Of a stretch of DNA of 64,000 nt, positions 21,601 through 33,816 are shown one piece after another. The DNA is taken from positions 1,958,045 through 2,022,044 of the forward strand of contig FN649742.1 in assembly GCA_000310025.1 (NCBI GenBank), read 5' to 3'. The position numbers and the translations under genes were made by a program. This DNA is from Ectocarpus siliculosus. Its lineage: Eukaryota > Sar > Phaeophyceae > Ectocarpales > Ectocarpaceae. Each line of letters starts with the position of its first letter. The stretch's first letter is position 1. Under the pieces are notes generated by a model that was not told the DNA's origin, searched no databases, and saw only the letters and a list, made by a program, of their open reading frames with translations.

Positions 21601-24600
21601 GGGCATTAACGGCAGAAACGGCAAAAATACAGGAAAACGACGACCGCAACAATGCGTCGACCGACAAGCGACAGCAGCAACGCAAACCGACAGCGACCAA
21701 TCGTGTCTTCCAGCATCCCGGAAAATACAGGGGAACGTATGTGTATGAGTGGATGGAAAATACTGAAGTACGAGGTACCACACGTCACAAATGAGACCGG
21801 ACGTGGAGGAGGACCGCAAAAACGCCAGCCACACCTGACGGAGATGTAGAGGCGGACCGTCGGCGACGACTTCCCACCCGACGCCAAGAATCCCTCGCAA
21901 AGTCTGACAAAAGTGAAAAAAAATACATGAGTTGACGGAAATTCAAGTTGAAAATAGGACTCGACAACAGTCGCGAATGAAAGGCAGCAGAATTGGGGGG
22001 AAGGAGAGGGAGGGCGCATGAATCTCGACTGATGGTCCACTGCCCAGGGGTAAATTTACCCCAAAAACAAACACGTACGTATAGCAAGTTCGATCGTGAG
22101 AAACAGACAGCTCGATGAGCCTGGAACTAAAAATAGTGTAAAGTAGCACACGAAGTACGACAGCATAACGTATCCGTTGACCTCTCTCACCTTCGGTTGT
22201 ACAGGCGACACGCCCGCAAGACGTTCATCAGCTCCATCCGCCTGTAAAATGCAACACACATCAATCAATGGAGCACACGCGAAAATATTGCGGTATTCTT
22301 AGGCCACATTGAGAACAAACGTGCTATTATTGCCCCTCCGTCTCCCGCCGCCCCTCCACCTCGCCCCCCGGAGACCTCTTCCACCTCACCCGCTCTGCGT
22401 TCTCTGATTCTCCAGGACTTCCATGCGCAACCTCTGGAAGTCCGGCGAGTGATCGCTGAGTTCTTGTATTGCGACCCCTTGAACGACCCGACTCTGTCGC
22501 GAGCACGGCGGCGAGCGGGGGGAGGGGACGGGGGGCACGAGACTTTTCACTCAGCTGATGAGAATCTGAAGTGCTTCGAAACCAGTGAAGACGGTACCGC
22601 CTTGTCCGAAGGGTTGAGGGCGGACGGGGTGAAGGCACACGCAAGACGCGCGATACGACGCGACCTGAAACGGTGCTGCTGCACCTAGAACAACCGAATC
22701 TTGACCGTGCCTTGTGGAAGTGACACACTAGGAAAAATCCGCACGCGCGCGCAAATGAAAGAACAAGGGACGATCAACAGAGCCGGGTTTAGACCAGGCG
22801 GCCGGCCCCCGCCCGCCACAGCCGCAAGCAAGCAGCCAATCAAAAGCCTCCGGCCGTTTCGGTCCGCCAATCAAGCGAGCAGCCCTTCTATCGTGATACT
22901 AACCCCCTTTTGGTATAGGTTGTACTCCGCTTCTTTAGGTTGCATCTCCAAAACGCCGGGCCTCACTCATGTGCCGCGCCACACGGGGTATATCCCGCAC
23001 AAGTCGTGGGATTTTCGTAGAGTGGTGACAATATATTCTTCATACACGTCATCCAAATCACCTGTTGCTGGGCCACGAGCTGGGCGTAGTCGCGCTCCAG
23101 TCGAGTGCGCTTCTCCTGTGCACAGCGAGCAATACCACATCACCGCCGACAGCAAGGCGCCGAAGTAACAGCAGCGGCGGCAGCATCAGCAGCAGCAGCA
23201 GCACACCCGTCGACCAACAGGAAACGAAGAACAGCCAGTCGTTTAGGCTCAACGAACACCAACCGCTAACGAGGGAGAAGATGGGAAAACATTGGCTGTG
23301 CTCCTGTGTTTTTGTCGCTACTACTACATTACTGCTGTTCCGCAAATCCCTCAAACCCTCTTCCCTTGCCGCGTTTCCCGGACGACGTTGCGGTCAGTTT
23401 TTCGACGCAGTTATCCCTCCTCTGCCCGCCCGCTCTAACAGCACCGGTTGGGCCGCTGCCAATGCCCGATCTCGTCTCCGCCTACCCGTTACCCTTCGAC
23501 ACAAGTTCCTCGCTGCCCATTGCTACGCGGACCTCTTGGGGGCCCGGGCACACATGCGGACCGCGTGGCATCCATCAGCGCATGACGCGACGATTTCGTT
23601 TGTGTGAAAGGCAAAGAGTGCGTCGGTGGGCTTGCCTCGGCGACTAAGGCCGTAGGACACAACCTGCAACCACCCACCGAGAGGGGTGCGCACTACACAC
23701 CCCTACGCTCGGACTTTCTTCGTCCGACAAGCGGTCTCTTTGTCCGTCCGTCTCGTCTGCCTCTCTCTCTCTCTCTCTCTCTTTCCTCGACTCTTGTCGT
23801 GTTCCCTCTGTTCGTCTTCGATTCATCAAAGTCTCAGGCTTGTAGAACTACTCCCCCATCCCCACGACCAAACGCTCACTGTCCCAGCACAGAGAAAAGA
23901 AGCAAGACCACGTGTCGCTTACCAGCGCCCAAAATAACCTATCTTCCTCCTTAGCCTTAGCCTCCTCCACCTGTACTCTCTTGTCGACCTCCTTGCAGTA
24001 CTGTCTCTGTAGCTCCAACAGGTTCGACTCCAGTTCAAGAAGGTTTGCGGCTTGAACCTGTGCGGGTGCGGGAAGCGGGGTGAGCTCAGTTTGTTGGTGC
24101 TTGCCCCAGTCGCTTGAACGTTTCCCGCGCTACGCCTCTTTGAAGGTGGACAGCCTTTAGGAGAGAGAGCGAGTAATTTGGGCGACCAGAAGTCAGTGGA
24201 GGCGGCAGAGTGCCGAAGGAGGAAAGAGAAGAGTGCTCTATGAGAGGGGAGACAAACACCCGTCAACCATGCCCCGCAAGACGATTCTTGCCTTCGCCCG
24301 GTGCAAAAAAGGACCTACCCCGATGATAGGCCGAAAGTACCGCAAGAGAACAGCATGCAGGAACGCGGAGGCTTAGGCCACAAGGGATGGGAGGGCACTA
24401 CCAAACCTTTCCATAAGAAAAAAAGTGGTAGCAGACACGGCAGGCGTCTTACACTCCTACAACACCAACTCGTTCTCTCTAACGTGACCATCGAAGTTGT
24501 TTCCCTTTCCCTGAGCAGCGAGCAGCATGTATACCCCCTGGTGTAGTGTAGCAAATGAAAAACGAATTTCTCTTCGTGTGTCGACATCTCCAAATCAGTC

Positions 24601-27600
24601 GTAACCGCCCGACCTTTTCTTGTCTGGATTGCTCTCTTGAGATGGCCGCCCTGCCCTCCTTGACCAGGCCTTCCAGCGCCTTCAGCGCCCTCATCATCTC
24701 CGCCTTGGCCTCCGACCCTCGCTCCACCCCACCATGGCGGGCCATCTGTCGTTGTTGTTGTCGTCGTCGCCATTGTCGACGTCATCGTTGTTGTTGTTGT
24801 TGTTTTGTGTTTTTGGAGGAGAATAACGCAAGGTAGGCGGCACAAACGAGGAGCGGACACACATTAGGAGAATTGGCACTGCCATCAACCAACGAGGACG
24901 GCCAACCACCACGACTACCACAGAAACGAAATCGGTATCAAAAACAACAACAACAACGACAACAACAACAACAACAAAGGAGTCGAAACCTCTGATCCAG
25001 CATAGCCCCTCAACGTACGTCTGATCAGATGCAAGTCCGCATGGTTCCAGAATCCAAAAACGTACCCGTCGGGATATGCACCCCAAACAGAATACTTGGA
25101 ATGGCGGGCATTACTCCTCTGGTAGCCCGTGGGGCGCATGTGACGGGCTCTACTGCGGGTGCGTCCAGCTCCTGCCTATACCCGCTGGGCTTCATCTCTT
25201 CATGATGTCTTTCATACCTCTGCCTGCTGAATCTCGGCGAGTTTCCGGCGTTCGATGTCCTCTAGCCTCTCCTGGTACGCCAGCGCCTACACACACACGT
25301 ATCGCGCGAAACATGTTTCAACATGCAGCGAGACATACCAACGCACGAGACGGGTGCCATGGGTGAGACGACGGTGGCGAAAAAGCACGACAAGCAAGCC
25401 AAACGAGGAGGAGGGAGCCGAGGTAGAGCCCTCAACAACAACAGCAACAACATTTTAAAGAGAGTGGGTTTTAAAACAACGACCGTAGCAGCAACCGCCA
25501 CTAAAAGCTAGGTATTTTTCTTTGTTGTTAATATCAATGAAAACCATCGCAACGACGAGGGATCGATTGGGATTCAACGGAATTGACAGCGGCATGGCAG
25601 CAAAAACATTTCAGGAGCCCACCATCACCACCCGTTTCTCCCGTGCTTGCTCGAAACCAAGCATATGGCCTCGTGCTGAGGTGTGGCCGCTTTTAACACC
25701 GGGGTTCAGAGCACCCCACCTTTCCTTTCCCGCCCTACGTTTTAGTTTGCAGGAGTCCATTGAGTAACGGTTTCTTGACCCCACAAACAATTCGCCATTG
25801 CCGCCAACATCGGCAGTAATCAGCAGCAACACATTTCTTCGTGAAAAACAACAATGCGGCATGTTCCCCCTCTCCGCCTCCTTCCCGCCTCACCTCCTGC
25901 TCGTACTTGTGCTCCACATCGGCCCGGTCGGCCTCCATAACCTCCAACCCATCCAACCGCCGGACCTGACCGAAAACCGAACGGGCATAGGCATCCCGAG
26001 CGACGGGAAGATGGAGGGGGGGGGGGGGGGTCTTCTCAATCTGTTTAGCTTGTTATTTTATTCCTGTCATTGACCAATCAGTCAGCTGTCACTGCTGTCC
26101 CTTGCTCCGGCGAAAGTCACGCTACATCACATGCAGACAGGGTTGCGTGTCAAGAGGTACGGCCTGGCCTCCCTTTACCCGCCGGCCTCATTGCCCCCCT
26201 AGCGATTTCCCGGATGTAGCCCACGAACAACGAAGGCTGCAGACCTCTCGACAGTCGCTACGCTACACGGGAGCAATGGGCAGACGCAGCCAATAACAAA
26301 TCTCATGAAAAACAGCTTCCAGTCGGTCACACACCCCCCCCTACTCGTGCCAATGCCCGAACCACACTAAGGTCATGCTTTACACAGCGAGCACATTCTC
26401 ACACGTGTAGAAACATCTCTTGCGTGCGTGTTCCACGAAGTACTACCTTGCCAAAGGCAGAGCACATACATACGTTCTCGCAGGTGTAAGAAACGTTCAT
26501 ACTGCGTACTTTACACTCAGTTCTACCTGGCTAAGGCAGCGCAAGACGAAGCTCCGGTAGCCCGCCTTAGCCACGACGGGGCAGGTGCCGAAGTGGATGT
26601 CGTCCAAAGTCAGCTCCATCAGCGAGGGGAGGCCACGCAACCCCGACAAGTGGCGAACGCCAACAATCGGGTTTCCAGCCAGGCCAAGGTTCTGGAAGTC
26701 GCACCCCGTCCCAGAAGGGGAGGGGGTCGGGGGGCGCGGTGGGGGTGACGGGGTGTTCTCGTTGATGATGTTCGTGGCACATCTCCGGACGCAAAGTCCG
26801 TGGGATGGAAAGCTCGTCGGATTTTCGGATTTCCCAGCACTAGGCGGGTGTACTACGAAAAAAAACGTGTTTTCAGGGGTCTGTCAAGCAGTGGGAGAGC
26901 AAGGCAGGTCCACGAAATAGGGGGGGTAGAAGAGGGCGTGGCGAGCCAGGTAGTGCGGAGGGCAAGAGAGCAAGGAGCACACCAAGTGTCGTTCTTCATC
27001 TACAACAGTACTATCGATATTCCGTACACCTACAATAGTACTATCGAGATTCCGTACACCTTGTACGCGCATACCCCTACACAACACAACCACCAACTAT
27101 GCTCCACCACAAGCACCACCGCCAAGCCACCACCACTACCACCAACGACAAGCGAAACCGCAGCAACCACGCCGAAGTATACACCACCATCACACCTGCA
27201 GGTGGACAAGCGACTGCATGCCGGCCGCAGCGGTGATCCTGTTGTCGTGTAGCCACAGCTCGCGCAGAGCGCCGCAGTGGTGGAGCCCCTCCATGACCGT
27301 GATGCGGTTGGAGAAGAGCCACAGGCGTCGGAGAGATGGGCATCTACACATACACAGACGGTGTGCATGTCAAAGAAAAACATTGGTGGCATGGTGCGGG
27401 GCGAAACGGGAGCCGGTAGGCGTTAGCGTCACGCGCGAGAACACAAACATATAGTGACCTTATTAAATGCTCTTGAAAAGCACCGGGGGGAGCTGACAGT
27501 GTTCACCCTTGGAATCGAGATCCAGCTTCCTCGGACTGGCATCGCGCACAAAAGGTGCACGAACTTACAGATAACGGGGACCCTAGGGGGATCAGCTGGC

Positions 27601-29284
27601 GCCCCAGCGCGGGTTCGTTAGGGTGCCGTGTGTGCATGACGCTCCTGTACAACGTCGCACTAAACTACGGCAGTAAAAACTAGACCGTTGTCTTGGCATG
27701 GTATCATTTCACGCTCGCTCGTCTAGTGCGAATCTGCCGCGCTAATTCCTGCTGTATCGGAGTCTGCTGAAACGAAGGAAGCCGCCATAGTCCACAAACA
27801 AACTCGGAGAAAACGCTCTCAAAGCGGGTTGGTTGACGTGGAGAAGCCACTCGCCCGTCCAACCCCTCGATCTTGGATATCTTGTTCTGGTGCAAGTAGA
27901 GCTCCCTGAGACCCGGCAGGCAAAGGCCTTCCATCTTCTTCAGACCCTTGTCAAAGAGTAAGGCAATCCCAAAAGGCAGCATCAACGGCAGCAGCAGGGA
28001 CCGCGATGAAGGAGCTGTGGTTTATTTTTCTGGCCAGCTGAGTGAGGCATGCGCCCTGCACCCGCCAGAAGAGAGAGTGCCGAAACCAGGTAGGGAAGCA
28101 AAGAGTTTGCTGAGACAAGTCCATGTAGTGCGCCACGAATAGCTTACGCCAACACGCCCACAACGTTGCATCAGAGAAGTACCATCCAAATTCAGACCTT
28201 CCAAGCAAAAACTGTCAATACACAACTCTGTACGCCACCTGGTCGCAGAGGCACATCTTGACCAGGGAATGTCTCACAGGCTCCAGGTTCGAAATGCGCC
28301 GCAGTCCGCAATCGATGACTACGGCCATCGAACATGGTACACCAAACAAGTAAGGTTCGGAGCATCGGCGGGGGGCAGGCGGGCGTTGGACCCGGGGGGG
28401 GGGGGGGGGGGGGGGGNNNNNNNNNNNNNNNNNNNNNNNNNNNNNNNNNNNNNNNNNNNNNNNNNNNNNNNNNNNNNNNNNNNNNNNNNNNNNNNNNNNN
28501 NNNNNNNNNNNNNNNNACCAAGCGCGAAGCGCCGTGAGGTATTTGGCGAGTCGCATGAAGGGTGAGCTGCATCCTGCTAAGGGTGTTCGGCATCTTGTGC
28601 TTACTTCCTTGCGTACGGATGACAGCTACGTATGACTTAATTTATTTTCTGGTGCTTTCACTTCCAGAGACAGTTGTAAGCACTGTGTAACTGCCTCGAG
28701 GAAGCTTGACCATTTTAACACAACGTGGTACGATCATCCCCCGTTGCGCGGAGTGAGGTTTCTCGACCCCGCACAACATGATCTACTCGACCACCATTAT
28801 GGTTACCGCCAAAAAAAAACCCGAGGAAAAAAAAAAAAAACGGTAACCTGGTTGCCGAGTTCACGAAGTGAATTGGCTTGTTTTACAACGTCGTTGCCAA
28901 GCGACGAAAACTCAATCCCGATGGCAAACACCGAGTGGGGGGCTTGTTTTACAACGTAGTTGCCAAGCGACGAAAACCCAACCCCGATGGCAAACATCGG
29001 AGAGGGGGGGGGGGGGGGCGTGGAAACCGAAAGGTGTGTGGGTTCATTGCTTGCGAATTCTTGCAAAGTAGTAGCAATCCTGTTCTCGCCGCCAAAAGTT
29101 CCAAACTTGGAGGCAGGGGGGGAAGCTGCTAACCTGGGCGTTTTTTGGAAGTCACACCGCACAACTTACGCGTCAACGACCGGAGGCTTGTGCAGCGTTC
29201 TAGGCCTCCTATCTCGGATACGGCTCCGAATATCATCTCCAGCTCCTCCAGATCTTCTAATGCTTCTTGCCCGGTGGCCGCGAT
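18670..29284 (-). CDS. LRRC9-like: LRRC9-like leucine-rich-repeat and coiled-coil protein (5' exon not found)
   Basis: Exons on the minus strand: 29284-29170, 28318-28239, 27946-27855, 27343-27196, 26691-26527, 25965-25894, 25286-25218, 24745-24614, 24057-23923, 23115-23062, 22433-22390, 22241-22191, 21903-21835, 21427-20767, 20063-19905, 19348-19250 and 18897-18670; one or two short exons between 20.1 and 20.7 kb are unresolved. Order of parts: LRR cap with LEELEMIFGAVSEIGGL; LRRs such as LRELYLHQNKISKIEGLDG, LRRLWLFSNRIT and LRELWLHDNRIT; the block MELTLDDIHFGTCPV; then VRRLDGLEVMEADR; coiled coil; RACRLYNRR; an Ala/Gly-rich exon; and YFIFPERCFPLALPEFHVL. The same order and motifs occur in animal LRRC9 (LCLNDPQYTTNPV, then LQRFDTLDV, then VFDHDLVLPEYVVEFEY), recalled from family knowledge. 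LRRC9 is associated with ciliated organisms; its biochemical role is not established. The donor at 27854 is GC, not GT. Confidence 0.85.
21258..21341 (-). repeat. CAG/CTG triplet run encoding polyalanine in the LRRC9-like gene
   Basis: Interrupted GCA/GTA triplets that, read on the minus strand, give an Ala-rich block of about 30 residues with Thr interruptions in the 661-base exon. It is followed by Ser/Thr- and Gly-rich low-complexity stretches. The exon stays open throughout, so the run is probably translated. Confidence 0.8.
28417..28516. other. assembly gap of 100 N
   Basis: Exactly 100 N following a run of about 23 G. It falls in the intron between the first two recognised LRRC9-like exons (28319-29169). 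Phase and LRR register fit across the gap without missing residues, so no exon needs to be hidden in it. Confidence 0.99.
28875..29006. repeat. two-copy 66-base tandem repeat
   Basis: GGCTTGTTTTACAACGT recurs at 28875 and 28941, and the following bases through GATGGCAAACA match with few changes. The unit is 22 codons long and open in one frame, but it lies in an intron of the minus-strand LRRC9-like gene, so coding is unlikely. Confidence 0.8.
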
Positions 29285-30585
29285 CTGTGAGCCAAGCAAG
29301 CAGCGGGGGAAGAACCACACGCACACATGAAAAGAAGGTCGGTTCCTTTTCTCTTTCTCTCCCCTCTTCTCTCTCTCTCTGATCTTGTCAGTTCCCCATT
29401 AGCAGTGTCGTGAAACCGCCAGTCGGGTGCCACAGGACGAGCGTTCACCAACACCCCGTGTCTGCCGTTGCACAAAATTCTCTCTACATCCCGCTCTCTC
29501 TATCGCTTTTGCGTAGCGACGAGCTGCCTGCACGCTACAGGCACGACGTCAGCGAGATGAGAACAAGAAGCCGCACGCTCTACCTGACCGTCTTTCAACC
29601 TACATTTTTGTATCTTGGGTTCACCGTCCTATGTCGTCAGTGTTTTGTCACGGTACATCGACAAGGTAGCCAGGGGCTACTGGGGCGGGGATACACATGA
29701 ATCACCCTGCACACCGTTGTAGCACGCGGCTGCTGCTGTCGACTTGTCAAGAAGCTTACTTGAGATATACTTTCTCTATTTGTAGCACGCTCGCGTGATC
29801 ATCAGTGTGATGGTGCTGTTCTACAATTGTCAACGCCACCCCAACTGTTTCGTCTATTTTTCCGCTTTTCTTACACTGCCATGAAAACGCTTCTTGATAA
29901 GTAGTCTGCATGCATAACCGTGCGGAAAGGAAGCCCGGACCCTTCTCGTGTTAATATCTAAGACTACCACCGCAGAGGAAACATTCAATGTGACCCCCGG
30001 ATCGAATTTTTCACTTTTCTTAGAGGCAGAACCGTGGAGTAGATAGTACCAAGTAGACACTTGCGAGCGACGGTGATAAATGTGAACGAAAAAGAAAATA
30101 CTAATTCTGACCACCCGTTCGGGTGTAAATCGGCAGTAGCGTACTTCACTCCGTACTCAGTACGTCTACAAAGAAACATGACGCCTGATTCCCCACCACC
30201 AGGACGTCTTCGATACCTACATTTGAAGGTATTTATTGTTGTCAGAAGATTTCCAACAACAGCACCGGGCCACGGACCTTCCCGCTGTGGACCGATTCGG
30301 GTGCCGAAGAGCGTACTCAATTGGGGTGGGTGGTATACTACGTCATCATGGTCTTCCGTACACCAAAACGTCTTTCTGCGTCGGCTGGTGGATCTTGAGA
30401 ATACTGCCCGACATCATAACCTAACTATGATATGCGCATTTGATAGCTGCAAGAAGTTGCTGACCAGCACACGTCGCACACAGCATCTTGGTTCCCCTAT
30501 GTGCCACGAACGCGGGTGCGTTGTGGTCTGTGTTCTGTGTCCATGTACAAGAACCGGTGTCGGATTGTCCTCACAATTATTGCAG
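29285..30585. other. upstream region of the LRRC9-like gene, no gene recognised
   Basis: The start exon of the LRRC9-like gene should lie here or a little further right, but no ATG exon that joins in phase to the acceptor at 29285 stood out. No repeat or RNA gene was recognised. Confidence 0.4.
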
Positions 30586-30708
30586 GGCTTAACCGTCGAG
30601 CCTTGGTCGGCGATCTTGGAGAAGGTGAAGGTGCATGGCCGGGCGCTCCCGAAGGCGGAGGTGGGTCAGCTTGCATCGCGCGGGTCTTACTGCGTGTGTC
30701 TGGTGTGA
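30586..30708 (+). CDS. possible terminal exon of an unrecognised plus-strand gene
   Basis: After a TTATTGCAG acceptor at 30585 there are 41 codons with G/C-rich third positions ending in TGA (SAILEKVKVHGRALPKAEVG is the core). The composition is like the supported exons nearby. No upstream exon was found, no family was recognised, and the antisense strand is also partly open. It may be chance. Confidence 0.25.
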   Translation, partial: GLTVEPWSAILEKVKVHGRALPKAEVGQLASRGSYCVCLV

Positions 30709-31076
30709 CGGATCTCTCTCACGGCCACGGCAGAGGCTCTCTCTTCTCGCAAAGTTTAGAACCAGTGTTCGCCCCGAGCGGGTACATTTTTGCCGAGTTC
30801 CGCCGCACAACTCTGACTTCAGATACTTCAGATCTTCACATCGATCGATCACAGAAAGTCTCGCTCAGCCAGTACCCACCTGCTCTGGACGAAAACCACA
30901 TAATAAATCCTTGCACACAAGATACAACGCATCCACATCCATAGATCTTGGTCGTGGACGCCGCCAGCGATCTGTTCTTTCGCGCATTTGGCTTCGTATC
31001 GGTGCGGTATCCCTGCATTGTGGGGGCTATACGAAGCCATGTCGCTCTATAGCCTCGCTTCCGATCTATTTGCAGA

Positions 31077-33229
31077 TATGGACAAAGTTCGAGGTGCCGC
31101 AGTGTCCGATAAAACAACGAAGAGATATCAACGGCGGATCTCCAACAAAGGGCCACGGCCGCAACTTCGAGCCTTCGCAAACGAAGGGGAACCTTTGGCG
31201 GGACTATCTGCGCAGCAACATGACAACCGCAAGGGACCCCCGACTTTAGAGTTACTGGAAGGATGCCTGCTTGATGTTCAAAAGGTGATCCACAGCATGC
31301 TGTATTTGTTAAGATTTACCATCTCGGTCTCCCCCTAGAGGCGACGTGGCAACATGATCGATCGTTTGTGCTTTGAGTTGGTAGATTCCGGTTCAAGGAT
31401 TGGATCTTGTCGCGTGCATATGTAGAACAAAGCGCGGATTCCGCCGGCTATGCTGGAATGAAAGCTGAAAAAGAACAAATGTCACGTCCACTAGACTATT
31501 GCACCATTAATCCGATGCACAGTCGATGACGAGCACATTTTAGCCTTCGCTACCTGTACAGAGTAGACCATGAGGTCGAGCTTTCTCTCTCGTCTTCGAC
31601 ATCTAGACTAGAAGTAGTTTCCGGCGAACGGAGATCTGCGATACACACGGAGTTGGCTCCGAACTGAGCGCGAACTGCATGTGCTTGTTTTTTGCAGATT
31701 CGCTGTGGAGCGAGTTCTGCACCTGTCTCCGGGTCAAAACAAAGTACTTCTAGCAAAGACCACGGAGAGCCGCGACATGATCGGGCGCTTCTTGGTGAAG
31801 CGACAAGAAAAACGTCGTTTCTGGAGGGTGGGCTTTCATTGTACGTCCATACATTTCCTTGTGCACGGGCAGCAAGTTTGCAGCAACATGAATTTTTCGA
31901 TTAATGCACTCCCGAGGAATGCTCAACGCTTGTTTTTTTTATTGGGGCATTTGGCTGAAGAGCTTCTTTAGAGGGAGGTGTGATGCATGCATATAAATAT
32001 ATCGACAACGACGAGGCTGCACAGTTGGCCAAAGGTACCAGAACGAGAGAGCACGAGCTGCAGCCTAAAGGTGCACGCCGCCCGTGTACATCAACAACCT
32101 CTTGTCTTCCACAATTGAAGGATTGATCAAACCAACACGGTGGGCTCCGGTATGCATTGTAGCGTAAAATATAAATGATTTCAGATCAAGCCTGTCCTCC
32201 CAACCGCCCACAGCTACACCTTCTAGGGGCTGCATTCGGTGCTCAACCTACACCCTGCACCTCCGGCCACCCGTGTTTGCCTTCACTGCGACAAGTACAG
32301 GATTTCGATACGATCATCATGTACTCAGATAGCTTTGGTGCGCTTTATTCGAGAGAGTTTTATACAAATTACGTGCAGGTGTTGGCTCGACAACTCCGAA
32401 TGACTTGCAAATGGAGGGTCGGTAATCGTCAAGTCTATATCTCATTTTTAGCGAAGAGGGCTTACTTCTGCACCTGGTTTCGATCCATCAACTCATTTTG
32501 CAGGAAATCAAGGGAGACGCGAGATAGAGGACCGTTCTGGGACGACCATGGTGGACGTCATGCATCTTGGCCAATGTCAGCGTCGTCGTCTGAGACTGCA
32601 TCACCCAAGGCGGACGGTAAGCACGCAACCAGCTACAGCCGTATTGTTCGTGAAGAAGCAGAGGTGGTGGATCCACATGTTGAAACCAAGCATTCCCATC
32701 GCTTCTACTGGTCTTGTCTCAAGCGCAACTCAGGGAAGACGGTCGAGCCCGCCATCCCGCACAACCAATTCGATCTGAGGTCCGCTCGCTGCCGTCTGTT
32801 GTTATAGGTCACACAACGACGGAAGAACAGGACCGGATGCAAGAGCCCAATACGAAAGATAAAATTTATCTTGACCAGGCTGAAAGCGATAACGGCTTGG
32901 CGACGGATCGAGGTGGGTACGAGGAAGAGCGTCACGTCGGGAGCAAGAGAACAGAACCTTGTCTTGGAACCATTCCAGAGGATAGTTTCTCAAGAAACGT
33001 GGGGTAGAGCTTTGAAGTAGGTTTGTCGCACGCCTGGCCTCAAATACTCTTGCCGCCGACCAAAAAATTCGTTCGCACAGCTGTGGTGAGGCTCGGCGGT
33101 ACCAGGGTTGACACCGACGCAACTGCTACTGCGAGCTTTGCCGACTTCGAACGTGAGGTTGAAGGTTGGGAGGCGTCGTCGTCTTCACGATCTCGCGCGG
33201 AATTCGCTGCATATCTGTCTGAAAAGTGA
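31077..33229 (+). CDS. possible multi-exon plus-strand gene, unrecognised
   Basis: Several stretches look like exons: 31077-31283 after TTTGCAG (VSDKTTKRYQRRISNKGPRP, ending in LLDVQK before GTGATC); 31698 onward after TTTTTTGCAG (Ser-rich, same phase); 32185 onward after ATTTCAG; and a last stretch from 33081 after TTCGCACAG (ASFADFEREVEGWEASSSSR, ending FAAYLSEK and TGA at 33229). Splice phases agree for the first three but not through to the end, so the model is incomplete. Product composition is polar and disordered. No domain is recognised. Confidence 0.3.
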
Positions 33230-33816
33230 GCCAACATCGCTTACGTTAGCCCGAAGTCGTCATGAAAGAGGGCTCGTGTTTTGTTTTCCGTGGCGGCGGA
33301 CTCGTTCAGAGGAAAAATCTTCAGAGCGCAACGGCTACCTGTCTTCCCCTCGTTGCACTTGGGGTCAAGCGCATGGCCAAAATGTTTTTCGTCAACTAGG
33401 AGTTCAGAGCCTCTCATTTTATCAACAGAGCCGACATTCCATGACAACAGGGTGTGTTGCGGATGATTGTCTCCTTTTCCGCCCCCACAACAATGTATCG
33501 CTCGTTCCGCGAAAAAACAGAACATGTTGTCGGTCACATGTAGCTCCTTTTTCTCTTTGAGAGCGTTGTGGGTTCCAGTAGTGGAACTGCCGCACAGCAG
33601 GTTTCTAGCAGCAAAGCATGGGTTGGTTTTCTAGCAACTCAGGAAAATCGGCGGCTAACCGTTGGCACTCGAGTTTTGAAGCCCTTACTCGCCACCCAAC
33701 CCCTCACCCCTATCTCTTCTTCCTCCCTTGTCTTGTAAACCCCTTCTCGCACGGGGCGGCCGGAATCAAACCTGCGACCACACGACACAAGGTATTTATG
33801 CGGAATACTAGACCCC

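Noticed and set aside
33241-33537. minus-strand open frame of about 98 codons
   Set aside because: No family resemblance, no start context and no exon partners.
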